This document shows, piece after piece, positions 15,814-24,224 of a stretch of DNA of 64,000 nucleotides. Source of the DNA: Natrarchaeobaculum aegyptiacum. GTDB lineage: Archaea; Halobacteriota; Halobacteria; Halobacteriales; Natrialbaceae. The stretch is taken from positions 2,852,001-2,916,000 of the forward strand of contig NZ_CP019893.1 in the NCBI RefSeq assembly GCF_002156705.1. Reading direction: 5' to 3'. Position numbers and translations under genes: made by a program. Under the pieces are notes generated by a model. That model saw only the letters and a list, made by a program, of their open reading frames with translations, was not told where the DNA came from and ran no database searches. Within the stretch, counting starts at the first letter, position 1. Each line of letters opens with the position of its first letter.

Positions 15814-17322
15814 TCAGAACAGGTAGTCGCGCGATTCTCGCTGGACCGAGGTCCACTTGACTTCGGTGAATTCGTCGATGATCCAGTCGCCGTTGTACCG
15901 GCCGACGCCAGAGGCTTTCACCCCGCCAAAGGGGACGTGTGGTTCGGCGTTAACCGGCTGATCGTTGACGTGCATCATGCCGACGTCGATTTCGTCGGCG
16001 ACGTCTCGAGCGCGTCCCCGATCACCGGCGTGGACCGAGCCGGCCAGCCCGTACTCGGTGTCGTTGGCGATCTCGATAGCCTCTTCCTCGCTGCTGAACG
16101 GAATAACGGGGGCAACGGGACCGAAGTGTTCGTTGCAGGCAGCAGCCATCTCGTTCGTGACGTCTGAAAGCACCGTCGGTTCGACGAACAGGCTGTCCTC
16201 GAGGCCGATAGGATCGACGATCTCACCACCGGTCTCGAGGGTCGCGCCCTGGTTGGTGGTCTCCTCGATGTAGTCGATTATCTCGTTGCGCTGTTCCTCG
16301 TTGATGATAGGCCCGATGACAGTCGCTTCGTCTCGTGGGTCGCCGATCGGCAACTCGGTTGCGCGTTCAGTGAGGCGATCAACATACTCGTCGTAGACCG
16401 ACTCGTGAACGAGGTGGCGGTTGATCGAGATACAGACCTGACCCTGGTTCCAGAACGAGCCGAACGTCCCGGCAGCAACGGCGTCGTCGATATCGGCATC
16501 CTCGAGGACGACGTGTGGATTGTTCCCGCCCAGCTCGAGGGCCGGAAACGCGAAGTGGTCGATGGCGTTGGCTCCGACCTGTCGACCGGCACCGGTCGAG
16601 CCAGTAAACGCGATGACGTCTCCGTCAGGGTGCGAAGCAACCCGATCGCCCGTCGTGGTCCCGTGGCCGGGGACGACGTTGAGCACACCGTCAGGGAGGC
16701 CGGCTTCCTCGAACAGGCGACCGAGCAAGAGCCCACCGGAGATTGGTGTCTCGGTTGGCGGCTTGAGCACGACGGAATTGCCGAGGACGATTGCTGGTGC
16801 GACTGCACGAATCGCAAGTTTCAACGGGACGTTCCACGGCGAGATGACGCCGACGACACCCTTGGGATCCCGCTGGATGATGTTCTCCTTTCCGGGGATC
16901 TTCGATTGATTGTGTCGGCCGGCGACACGGAACGCGAAGGAAGCGGCATCGTAGGTGAACGTAACCGAGCCGCCGTGTTCGATGTCTTGCTTCGAGGGGG
17001 CGCTACCGCCTTCGACCGCCAGGATCTCTCGAATCTCTGCTTCGTACTCTTCGAGCAGCTCGGCGACTCGGCGGACGACAGACGCCCGTTCGTCCGGCGT
17101 CGCTTCCGCCCATTCTTCTTGGGCAGTGACAGCGGCTTCGTAGGCCTCGTCGACGTCGTCGGGTGTCGCGATGGGAATCTGAGTGATCACCTCGCGCGTG
17201 GCGGGGTTCTCGACGTCAGCGCGGTCGCGTTTGGGAGCGGTCCGCCACTCGCCGTTGATATACATCGTGTCCCAGTCACTGGTGATGGAAATGCTCTTCC
17301 CAGTAGTAGCTTGTTTACTCAT
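15814..17322 (-). CDS. NAD(P)-dependent aldehyde dehydrogenase, candidate hydroxymuconic-semialdehyde dehydrogenase
   Basis: The 502-aa ALDH-superfamily protein shows the Rossmann segment (ISPWNVPLKLAIRAVAPA), the FTGSTGAGRQVG NAD loop, the general-base glutamate in ALELGGNNPHVV and the catalytic cysteine in NQGQVCISINR. It resembles benzaldehyde/vanillin-type dehydrogenases. The neighbouring extradiol dioxygenase, decarboxylase and hydratase candidates imply oxidation of 2-hydroxymuconic semialdehyde to 4-oxalocrotonate; this substrate is inferred from context. A TATA-like box (17345-17356) about 25 nt before the ATG suggests a leaderless transcript. Confidence 0.85.
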   Translation of the reverse strand: MSKQATTGKSISITSDWDTMYINGEWRTAPKRDRADVENPATREVITQIPIATPDDVDEAYEAAVTAQEEWAEATPDERASVVRRVAELLEEYEAEIREILAVEGGSAPSKQDIEHGGSVTFTYDAASFAFRVAGRHNQSKIPGKENIIQRDPKGVVGVISPWNVPLKLAIRAVAPAIVLGNSVVLKPPTETPISGGLLLGRLFEEAGLPDGVLNVVPGHGTTTGDRVASHPDGDVIAFTGSTGAGRQVGANAIDHFAFPALELGGNNPHVVLEDADIDDAVAAGTFGSFWNQGQVCISINRHLVHESVYDEYVDRLTERATELPIGDPRDEATVIGPIINEEQRNEIIDYIEETTNQGATLETGGEIVDPIGLEDSLFVEPTVLSDVTNEMAAACNEHFGPVAPVIPFSSEEEAIEIANDTEYGLAGSVHAGDRGRARDVADEIDVGMMHVNDQPVNAEPHVPFGGVKASGVGRYNGDWIIDEFTEVKWTSVQRESRDYLF

Positions 17323-17344
17323 GCATAGTCAAAATGAAGACCAG

Positions 17345-17356
17345 GGATATTTATCC
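17345..17356 (-). promoter_or_regulatory. TATA-like promoter element of the aldehyde dehydrogenase
   Basis: On the minus strand GGATAAATATCC lies about 25-30 nt before the ATG at 17322. This is the spacing expected for an archaeal TATA box and leaderless transcript. The box is itself palindromic. Confidence 0.55.
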
Positions 17357-17420
17357 TTGTGGTATCCACCTGCAAATGAAGAAGACAGATCGTAGATTGT
17401 GGCGGCTATCAGTGATCTGT

Positions 17421-18179
17421 TCAATATAAAATTTCCAGTGAGATCTCGTGGGCCGTGCTCTTGACTTCGTTGATGATCTCGTCTTTCAATTCGTTGTTTT
17501 CGAACCTGCTTGACGACGCTGAGATACTTACTGCACCGAGTATCTCGTTTTCGGGCCGGACTGGTGCGGCCACACAACAAAGTCCTTCCGTCCTCTCCTC
17601 ATCATCAACAGCATACCCTTGAGATTTAATTTTCTCCAGTTCCTGATAGAGGTCTGTCTTATTGGTAATCGTATTTTCTGTTGCTTCGGGCAACCCTTTT
17701 CTATCGATGATTTCGTCCACGTAGTGCCTTGGAAGGTGTGCCAGGATTGCTTTCCCGAGTGCAATATTGTGGAGAGGCAACCGAGACCCGATTCTCGTAT
17801 CAAGGTTCACCGCATATTCTCCACGAGATTGGTATAGATATACACACTCCCCGTTCTCTTCAACACCTAAATTAGATAACATTCCTGTACCATCAGCCAG
17901 TTGGTTAACCTTAGAACGGCCAAACTGGTAGAGCGGACAATCGATAATTGCTTCACCACCGATCGTCAAGAACTTGAATGAAAGTCGGTACTCGTGCTTC
18001 TCTTTTTTCACGTACCCATGTTTTTGTAGCGTAGTGAGGTGGTTATGGATGGCCCCCTTCGTCATATCGACATCACTTTCTAATTCGTGTATGCGAGCAC
18101 CATCGAGTTCCCGAAGTCGATCGATGAGATTCAACGATTTTTCCGTCGTACCTACTGGGTTATTTGCGTCCTTCATCAT
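17421..18179 (-). CDS. IclR-family transcriptional regulator
   Basis: The 252-aa protein has an N-terminal winged helix-turn-helix (about residues 15-75: SLNLIDRLRELDGARIHELE and GAIHNHLTTLQKHGYV) and a C-terminal IclR effector domain (about 85-250) with the conserved LPLHNIALGKAILAHLP and ERTEGLCCVAAPVR segments. IclR proteins sense small aromatic or organic acids. It lies between the aldehyde dehydrogenase and the extradiol dioxygenase on the same strand, so it likely controls the ring-cleavage genes. Two adjacent ATG codons (18179, 18176) are possible starts. Confidence 0.9.
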   Translation of the reverse strand: MMKDANNPVGTTEKSLNLIDRLRELDGARIHELESDVDMTKGAIHNHLTTLQKHGYVKKEKHEYRLSFKFLTIGGEAIIDCPLYQFGRSKVNQLADGTGMLSNLGVEENGECVYLYQSRGEYAVNLDTRIGSRLPLHNIALGKAILAHLPRHYVDEIIDRKGLPEATENTITNKTDLYQELEKIKSQGYAVDDEERTEGLCCVAAPVRPENEILGAVSISASSSRFENNELKDEIINEVKSTAHEISLEILY

Positions 18180-18290
18180 GTTCTTTTACCTAGGTTGGCC
18201 ATTTCCACTCGAATATTAAAATAGGGTGGTGAGAATAATCCAGCGATGCTACACACGAGGTCGGGCTCCGATCATGCTGAAGTGATCCAG

Positions 18291-19322
18291 TTATTCTGGC
18301 GGTTCCTGCTCAGGCCGAGTTCGAATTGGATACGCGTCGTGTTCACTCCAGTCCGTTTCATCGGTGGGGACGAAGTCGTACTGACGACGAGCATGCGATC
18401 CTGCTTTGCCGCCCCACCAGACGAATCCATCGGAGCCGTCTTCCGGAGTCCACGTGATTGGTTCCCACTCTGGGTCGAAGATCAGATAGCCACCACTGAA
18501 TACCTCGACTTTGTTTCCACCCGGAGTAACGTAATACATGAAGTGAGCCTGGCTGATTCCATGGCGTGCTGGCCCACCGACGATTTCGATGTTTCGTTCC
18601 TTCAGCAGATCTGCAGTCCGCTCGAGTTCTCCAGCCTGACCACCGTCCATGTAGTAAGCGACGTGATCAATTTTATCGAGTGCATTGCCATCTTCCGGTG
18701 GCGTTACGAACGCGATCTCGTGGACGAGCGGCGAAACACTGAGCCATGCAGCGAGCTGTTCTCCATCTGGTCCAAGTCCTTCCTCTCGAAGGTTGAAATC
18801 GAGGACATCCTGGAACCACTGAGCACACTCGGACGCGTTACTCAGGTTGAAATTGACGTGGTCAATCCGCCGATAGCCAGCTCCCTGTTCTGGTTTCCTC
18901 GTTGGTTGATTTTTCAGCCGTGAACGGTTTTCTTCTGGAACTGTGTCGAATGCACGAGCAACATCGTAGACGAGTTCCATATACTCGGGTGAAGCACCAG
19001 GATAGTCGAACCGAAGCGTATTGCCGATTCCCGGCTTTTCAGAGTCGACGAACTCCGCGTCGTAACCAGATTCTTCGATTCGTTCTTGGTACGATTCCAG
19101 ATCGTCTTCGTCACTCACTTTCCAGGCGACATTTTTGCAGCCCCACTCATCTCCTTCGTGCAAAACGAGGGTAAAGTCCTGCCAGTCTCCATACGCAGCC
19201 AGGTAGTAGGAATCTCCCTCTTCGTGCCGAAGGTACATACCAGCAGTTTCCAGCCAGTGTTCGAGAGATGCTTCGATATCTGGGCTATACAGTTCGACGT
19301 GCGCTAGGGTATGGACACCCAT
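18291..19322 (-). CDS. Extradiol (catechol 2,3-) dioxygenase
   Basis: The 343-aa protein (ATG 19322, MGVHTLAHVELYSPD) has two VOC domains. The C-terminal domain holds the iron ligands: H155 (RRIDHVNFNL), H220 (DKIDHVAYYM) and E273 (NKVEVFSGGY). An N-terminal extension from an earlier ATG at 19370 is not typical. It cleaves catechol or a substituted catechol next to the hydroxyls, giving hydroxymuconic semialdehyde, the substrate for the adjacent aldehyde dehydrogenase. The monooxygenase cluster at 22-27.5 kb would provide the catechol. Exact substrate preference is not readable. Confidence 0.9.
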   Translation of the reverse strand: MGVHTLAHVELYSPDIEASLEHWLETAGMYLRHEEGDSYYLAAYGDWQDFTLVLHEGDEWGCKNVAWKVSDEDDLESYQERIEESGYDAEFVDSEKPGIGNTLRFDYPGASPEYMELVYDVARAFDTVPEENRSRLKNQPTRKPEQGAGYRRIDHVNFNLSNASECAQWFQDVLDFNLREEGLGPDGEQLAAWLSVSPLVHEIAFVTPPEDGNALDKIDHVAYYMDGGQAGELERTADLLKERNIEIVGGPARHGISQAHFMYYVTPGGNKVEVFSGGYLIFDPEWEPITWTPEDGSDGFVWWGGKAGSHARRQYDFVPTDETDWSEHDAYPIRTRPEQEPPE

Positions 19323-20215
19323 ATCTGGAGTATGATGACAGCACCAGTTAAAATTATCTTTACATATCATACAATACCTGTCTGGTGAAAAACAACGGTA
19401 TTATTTCTCAGGTACACGCGAGCGCGAAGGACAGATAAGGCGAATTGCCGAACACAGTGATGTCGACTCCACAAGCAGTGCCACACTCCGGCGTTTCCAA
19501 GCATGAGACTGAACATCTCGAGGCTGCTTCCTGAACGTGGAAACAAGACGAGGGGATAGCTGTTGCCAATCCAGTCTACTGTCGATTTTCACACATAGCT
19601 ACTACTCCCACTTCATTTTGGAAACGTATGGTGACTCTCCACTCAAATATGTGGAAAAGATAACTTCATTTACCAGTGCTAAACATCTTTCATGCTTTCC
19701 AGACGGTCTGGATCGAGGTTCCAGCTTACGTTAGTGTTCTATACCCTCAAATGAGCCTCGATCGAATATAGTGTGGCAAAACATGCCAATGCCGGTTTGG
19801 GAACCGGTTGAACGCTGATACCTACGTTTGAGGCTGGGTTGTTGCGTGATGTTATCATATTCAGCGTTCAGCAGCTCGGGTTCGAATAGCTACTTGAAGA
19901 AGAAAATCGCAATCCAGTGGTGTCTCTCACGACACAACAACAGAGATCAGGTTCGCAAACCTTTCCATCACAACACTAACTTTGTTATTGCCGGAAATCC
20001 GGTTTGACCATGTAGAACTGCGGGGAATAACAGCAATAGTCTTGTTATGGAAGGGGCATAGATTCAATTTCTGGTCGATCTCACTGTGAAACCGACCGAC
20101 CCTGGTATGCAGAGGGAACGGCAATGATAATTCCAGATACTACGCAACTGTTACATTGCTTTCGAGAGGAGCTACCAAACCTAAGGTTTAATTGGTGAGA
20201 ATTTGATTCTCAAGT
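19323..20215. other. Intergenic region between ring-cleavage genes and second IclR
   Basis: An A+T-rich stretch (AAGATAATTTTAAC on the minus strand near 19347) probably holds the dioxygenase promoter. The rest has frequent stops and no recognisable protein. I see no tRNA; a TTCGAAT near 19873 lacks the surrounding arms. Confidence 0.45.
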
Positions 20216-20986
20216 ATGGAAGAAAGTGACCCACCCCGGACAATACATGCGGTCGAAAAAGCGTCAGAAATCATTCGAACGCTTGCTAGGGAGGGTACTA
20301 TGGGTGTCACTGACCTCTCGTCAGAACTCGACATCTCAAAGGGGACCATTCATACCCATCTGGCCACGCTGGTTCAGGAAGGATATATTGTCAAACAAGA
20401 GAATGAGTATGCGCTCAGTCTACGTTTTCTGGGGTTAGCTGAACACGTGAAAGACCGCCTCGAGATCTACGATATGGTCCAGGAAGAAATCGACGCGCTC
20501 GCTGAAAAAACATCTGAGCGCGCCCAATATGCAGTGATGGAGTCGAATAAAACGGTCTTTGTCTACCGGGCAGAGGGAGAAAACGCGGTAAGAGCCTCAG
20601 TTGGTATCGGGGAGTATGAATACCCACATTGCACCGCGGTTGGAAAGGCGATGCTCGCCTATTTACCCAATCACAGACTCGAATCCGTGATAGAAGAACA
20701 CGGGCTCCCAAGGCGAACGGAGAATACAATATCGAATGCAACCGACCTCAAGAATGAGCTTGACACAGTCCGCGAACGAGAATTCGCGATCGATAACGAA
20801 GAACGAGCGAGGGGAATTCGATGTATCGCGACTCCGTTACGTGATGATGTGGGTCGTCTTCTGGGTGGAATTAGTATCTCCGGACCTGCTCGTCGGCTTA
20901 CTGATGAACGGATTGAAAACGATCTGAAAGACGACTTGCTACGATCAGCTAACGTGATTGAGGTCAATTCCGGGCTAGATACCTGA
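20216..20986 (+). CDS. IclR-family transcriptional regulator
   Basis: The 256-aa protein has the winged helix-turn-helix (AVEKASEIIRTLAREGTMGV, ISKGTIHTHLATLVQEGYI) followed by the IclR ligand domain (HCTAVGKAMLAYLP, ERARGIRCIATPLRDDVG). It points towards the monooxygenase operon that begins 1 kb downstream and is paralogous to the regulator at 17421. It probably responds to an aromatic substrate or intermediate. It starts at the ATG 20216, with the A+T-rich AAGGTTTAATTGG upstream as a likely promoter. Confidence 0.9.
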   Translation: MEESDPPRTIHAVEKASEIIRTLAREGTMGVTDLSSELDISKGTIHTHLATLVQEGYIVKQENEYALSLRFLGLAEHVKDRLEIYDMVQEEIDALAEKTSERAQYAVMESNKTVFVYRAEGENAVRASVGIGEYEYPHCTAVGKAMLAYLPNHRLESVIEEHGLPRRTENTISNATDLKNELDTVREREFAIDNEERARGIRCIATPLRDDVGRLLGGISISGPARRLTDERIENDLKDDLLRSANVIEVNSGLDT

Positions 20987-21969
20987 GTCAGGTAATCCAT
21001 TGCCGAACCGCCTCGAGACGGTTGGTACGTCACACAATCCTGCCGATCACCGCCAGCCGTCGGTGTCGTCGGACTATTGGAGCACAGGGTGTATCGACGG
21101 TGGTATGCTCAACGACTGATTCGAGACAGCTGACCGTCCAGTTCCTACCGGCAAACGGCTCGAAGGAGTTGGACCTCTGATGGATCTGATGGGATTCACT
21201 CGAGAGAGTTGAGCAGAGCAAATCGACAGCAGTTCGGTGGTGTTTGATCTGATCAAACAGAAACCTCTGTAACACAGCGAATTAATCACTCGGATCAGTC
21301 CCTATCCATCAATCAAAGCTTACAATTTTACTGAAATCAATATTGTATACATTAATATAATAGTGGAATTTACTCAGGCTAAACCCAGGGAACGTCTCGG
21401 TAATCGCCGCTTGGAAGCTAAGGTTGCTGTGAGGGGGTCTACGATCAATGACTCCGTTTTGTTCTACGCACGCTGCGTGGGGCCGAGAATGGGGCCCTTC
21501 CACCCTTTTACTACGACATCCTGACCCCATGGGTCCCAGGGGTAGGTCTTCGCGGGCGTCAGTTGCATCACAGACTACTGATGGGGGCACGATGGTCGCT
21601 TCGTCGCTTCTCATTTCCCACGGAGGGTTCCTCGTCTGTTGGGGTCGTTGACTTTCGCGTTTCACGCCTGAACTGCCGCGTCAAACAGACTACGCTCGTC
21701 CGGTTCGACTCATCAGTCGAGCCGCGGGATATTATTCACACGCCTACGACAGGAGTGCCAGATTCAGGTGCTCTCTGCCGCCGGTACTGGTTCGGACCCA
21801 TCGGCTGCGTCTCCAAGTTGCAACTGTCGTTCGCCTATTATTCTGGCTTACAGTTTTGAGATCGATATCCGGCCTTTTGAAAGGGCGACGTTCTATTGGA
21901 TCCCCATCTATCGCTAAACCCCACCGATAAATATATATGGACTGTCGCACTACGATGGATTGGTTACGC
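20987..21969. other. Upstream region of the monooxygenase operon, about 1 kb
   Basis: No supported gene. A minus-strand frame (21309-21665) has an odd composition rich in P, R and S and no recognisable motif; it may be decayed mobile DNA. The last 60 bp hold the tmoB promoter. Confidence 0.4.
21925..21940 (+). promoter_or_regulatory. TATA-like promoter of the tmoBCDE operon
   Basis: GATAAATATATATGG lies about 35 nt before the ATG at 21970, the strongest A+T box in this stretch and at archaeal promoter spacing. Confidence 0.5.
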
Positions 21970-22305
21970 ATGGCAGAGTTTCCACTGCTCGTACGGTTCA
22001 GGACTGATGACTATCCGACACTCGTGCCTGTCGACTCCGAGGACACAGTAGCGGAAGCAGCTAACAAAATTACTCGTGTCGTCGACAGCAGGGCCCACAT
22101 CGATCACGATCGGTCGTTCGACGTAATTCATAACGGCAAAGTCGTCGAAGATTCGAAGATAGTCGGTGAAACCTTCGATCCGACGGCGTATATCGAAATC
22201 CAATACGAGGGCGAGGATATTCCAGATGGGTTCGGTGAATCTCACCCTGCATGGAATGATCAGAGCATGCTTGAGAAGCACCCCGAACACCTAAAACCAG
22301 AATAA
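21970..22305 (+). CDS. tmoB: Toluene-4-monooxygenase-like gamma subunit (TmoB)
   Basis: The 111-aa product starting MAEFPLLVRFRTDDYPTLVP is a small ubiquitin-like gamma subunit of a four-component aromatic monooxygenase. Family features are the short length, the beta-grasp beginning and the terminal region ending with HPAW and a helix. It is first in the gene series B-C-D-E and ends 1 bp before the Rieske gene. The longer frame beginning at 21937 is unlikely since the TATA box would overlap it. Confidence 0.85.
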   Translation: MAEFPLLVRFRTDDYPTLVPVDSEDTVAEAANKITRVVDSRAHIDHDRSFDVIHNGKVVEDSKIVGETFDPTAYIEIQYEGEDIPDGFGESHPAWNDQSMLEKHPEHLKPE

Positions 22306-22306
22306 C

Positions 22307-22684
22307 ATGTCGACAGAAAATCGAAGCAACACTGGCGAGGCAAAGCACATCCTCTGCGATGATCACGATCTATGGGCCGACGAAATCAGGTTTTTCGACG
22401 TCGGTGGGGACAAAATAATGGTATGGCGGGATAAAGAGGCTGACCTCCATGCATACACGGCAATGTGTCCCCACCAGAACCGCGATCTGGAAGAAACCGG
22501 CGAACGAGAGTCCTTTTGTGGAGTTCACGACGATGATAAGGTCATGACGTGTGCTGCTCATAGCTGGGAATTTGATTTAGAAACAGGTGAGGGACTCAAC
22601 CCTAGCGGCCCGGAGTTAGAGGAGTACGAAATAGGTATCGAGGACGAGCAAATATACGTGGTCATGGAGGATGATGGAGAATGA
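22307..22684 (+). CDS. tmoC: Rieske [2Fe-2S] ferredoxin of the monooxygenase (TmoC)
   Basis: The 125-aa protein carries the Rieske ligands C54/H56 (MCPHQN) and C82/H85 (TCAAHSWEFD). It delivers electrons from a reductase to the diiron hydroxylase. The presence of a Rieske ferredoxin rather than only a flavoprotein places this system with toluene-4-monooxygenase/alkene monooxygenase types and not phenol hydroxylases. It overlaps the next gene by ATGA. The acidic N-terminus fits a haloarchaeal host. Confidence 0.9.
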   Translation: MSTENRSNTGEAKHILCDDHDLWADEIRFFDVGGDKIMVWRDKEADLHAYTAMCPHQNRDLEETGERESFCGVHDDDKVMTCAAHSWEFDLETGEGLNPSGPELEEYEIGIEDEQIYVVMEDDGE

Positions 22685-22977
22685 CTAAAGTAGGTCCTGT
22701 CCTTCGGAATAACGAAGAAACGAAGGCTATCGTCGAGGGAATAAAGAAAGACACTGATGGGGAAGTCGAGGTCATTGACCGGCGTGCGTATATCAGAGTC
22801 GAATCTGAGGATCACTGCGTAATAACACAGGACACACTCGACGAACTGCTCGGTGTTGGTGCGGTAGAGGTCCCTGGTGGCATTGAAGAAAAACTGTCTT
22901 CGTTCAAAGGCTACATAAAGCCTCAATCGGACAAGGTTGAGTTCGTAAGTGACGTTGCCGATACAAAAATTGACTAA
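22681..22977 (+). CDS. tmoD: Monooxygenase effector / coupling protein (TmoD, MmoB-DmpM family)
   Basis: The 98-aa protein has the typical start VGPVLRNNEETKAIVEGI and the segment ITQDTLDELLGVGAVEVPGG. Such proteins have no cofactor; they bind the hydroxylase and tune catalysis. Length and motifs match MmoB/DmpM/TmoD. It overlaps tmoC and is 14 bp from tmoE, so the four genes form one transcript. Confidence 0.9.
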   Translation: MTKVGPVLRNNEETKAIVEGIKKDTDGEVEVIDRRAYIRVESEDHCVITQDTLDELLGVGAVEVPGGIEEKLSSFKGYIKPQSDKVEFVSDVADTKID

Positions 22978-22991
22978 TTGAGGAGATTCCA

Positions 22992-24041
22992 ATGAGTGAT
23001 AGCGAATACCCGATGAAAGAACAGACGTACCGAACCTACTCGACGTGGGAAGAGCGTCGAGTTCCTACTACCTACGACATTGCCCACCAGAAAACGAACT
23101 TCGATATTGGTGAAAACTACGCAGGAGAAGTTCCTCGCCTGGCTGTATCGTCCGACGAAGCTCTCCCCCAGTGGTACAAAAAATACCGTGAAGGAAGCGT
23201 CATCAAAGGGGATATCGACGATCTAGAGTCGTGGCGAGACCCCCGTGAGATGACCTATGAGAAGTACAACGAGTTGATGGACGAGCGCGAGGTGGGAATC
23301 GAAACGCTGTACGAACAGGCGGAGGTGCTTGAACGTGGGACCGAACGTGAGGACGATCCGTGGTTGGAATTCCAGCTGAACGGATTTCTTCCACTACGAT
23401 ATCCTGCTCACGGGTTGCAGATGCTGGCATCGTACCTGACCATGGCAGCTCCATCGTCAACCATCAGCACAGCAATGTGTTTGCAGGCAACAGACGAAAT
23501 CCGACGCCAGGAACGATTGGCACGCCGAGCAACTCAACTGGACGAGGCCTTTCCAGAGAAGGGTTTCACTGACAGTGAGCGAGAAATCTGGGAAGACGAT
23601 GAAATGTGGCAACCACTCAGAAAGGCAATCGAGCAGCTACTCGTCGAATACGACTGGGCCAAATCGTTCATCGGGACGAACTTGGTTCTGAAACCGCTGC
23701 TCGAGGAACTGGTGCTGGCTCAGTACTCGACGCTGTTCGACAAGAACGACTCTGACCTGTACGCTCAGGTGCTCGAGAATTTCTACCTGGATGCAGACCG
23801 TCATCAGGAAGTAGCCGCTTCCGTAACCGAACACCTCATCGAAATCGAGCCGGAAAATAGAGAGATCATTCAGGCTACTGTCGACGAGTGGTACCCTGTG
23901 TGCCACGAATCTATCGAGGCGTTCGAACCAGCGTTCGAATCAATGCCGCCAGTCACTATGGACTTCGATGAAGTACTCGGTACTATCGATGACAAATATG
24001 CAACGCTGCTCACGGATCTCGGTCTCGAGGTGCCATCGTGA
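22992..24041 (+). CDS. tmoE: Toluene-4-monooxygenase-like hydroxylase beta subunit (TmoE)
   Basis: The 349-aa protein is the non-catalytic ferritin-like partner of the alpha subunit. Recognisable points are the N-terminal RTYSTWEERRVPTTYDIAHQ segment, the LNGFLPLRYPAHGLQMLASY helix and the DWAKSFIGTNLVLKPLLEEL helix. A Shine-Dalgarno-like GAGGAGA precedes the ATG. In known operons tmoE follows tmoD, as here. The alpha subunit, normally first, is downstream of an inserted IS element. Confidence 0.9.
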   Translation: MSDSEYPMKEQTYRTYSTWEERRVPTTYDIAHQKTNFDIGENYAGEVPRLAVSSDEALPQWYKKYREGSVIKGDIDDLESWRDPREMTYEKYNELMDEREVGIETLYEQAEVLERGTEREDDPWLEFQLNGFLPLRYPAHGLQMLASYLTMAAPSSTISTAMCLQATDEIRRQERLARRATQLDEAFPEKGFTDSEREIWEDDEMWQPLRKAIEQLLVEYDWAKSFIGTNLVLKPLLEELVLAQYSTLFDKNDSDLYAQVLENFYLDADRHQEVAASVTEHLIEIEPENREIIQATVDEWYPVCHESIEAFEPAFESMPPVTMDFDEVLGTIDDKYATLLTDLGLEVPS

Positions 24042-24224
24042 GTGAGGCACTGGCAATGAATCAGAACGGGTAAATCCCACACGGTGGCCCACATTTGTTC
24101 TACAGTTGTCTCTGGCTGACTGTGATTAGGCCAGACTCGCGCCTTCTGGCGATTACGAGCGCTTTGCGAACCTGTTTTGAACGGATGCTGTAAGAGTGAT
24201 ATCCGAGTTCAAATGGGGCGAAGT

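Noticed and set aside
19865-19885. TTCGAAT motif resembling a tRNA T-loop
   Set aside because: No T-stem, anticodon arm or acceptor stem can be folded around it.
21309-21665. 118-codon minus-strand frame upstream of the tmo operon
   Set aside because: Low-complexity P/R/S-rich translation without a family; at most decayed mobile DNA.
21660-21735. CGCCTGAACTG and CAGTCGA strings resembling arms of the palindromic element
   Set aside because: The outer arms CTAGTGG... are missing and the inner strings do not pair, so it is not counted as a third copy.
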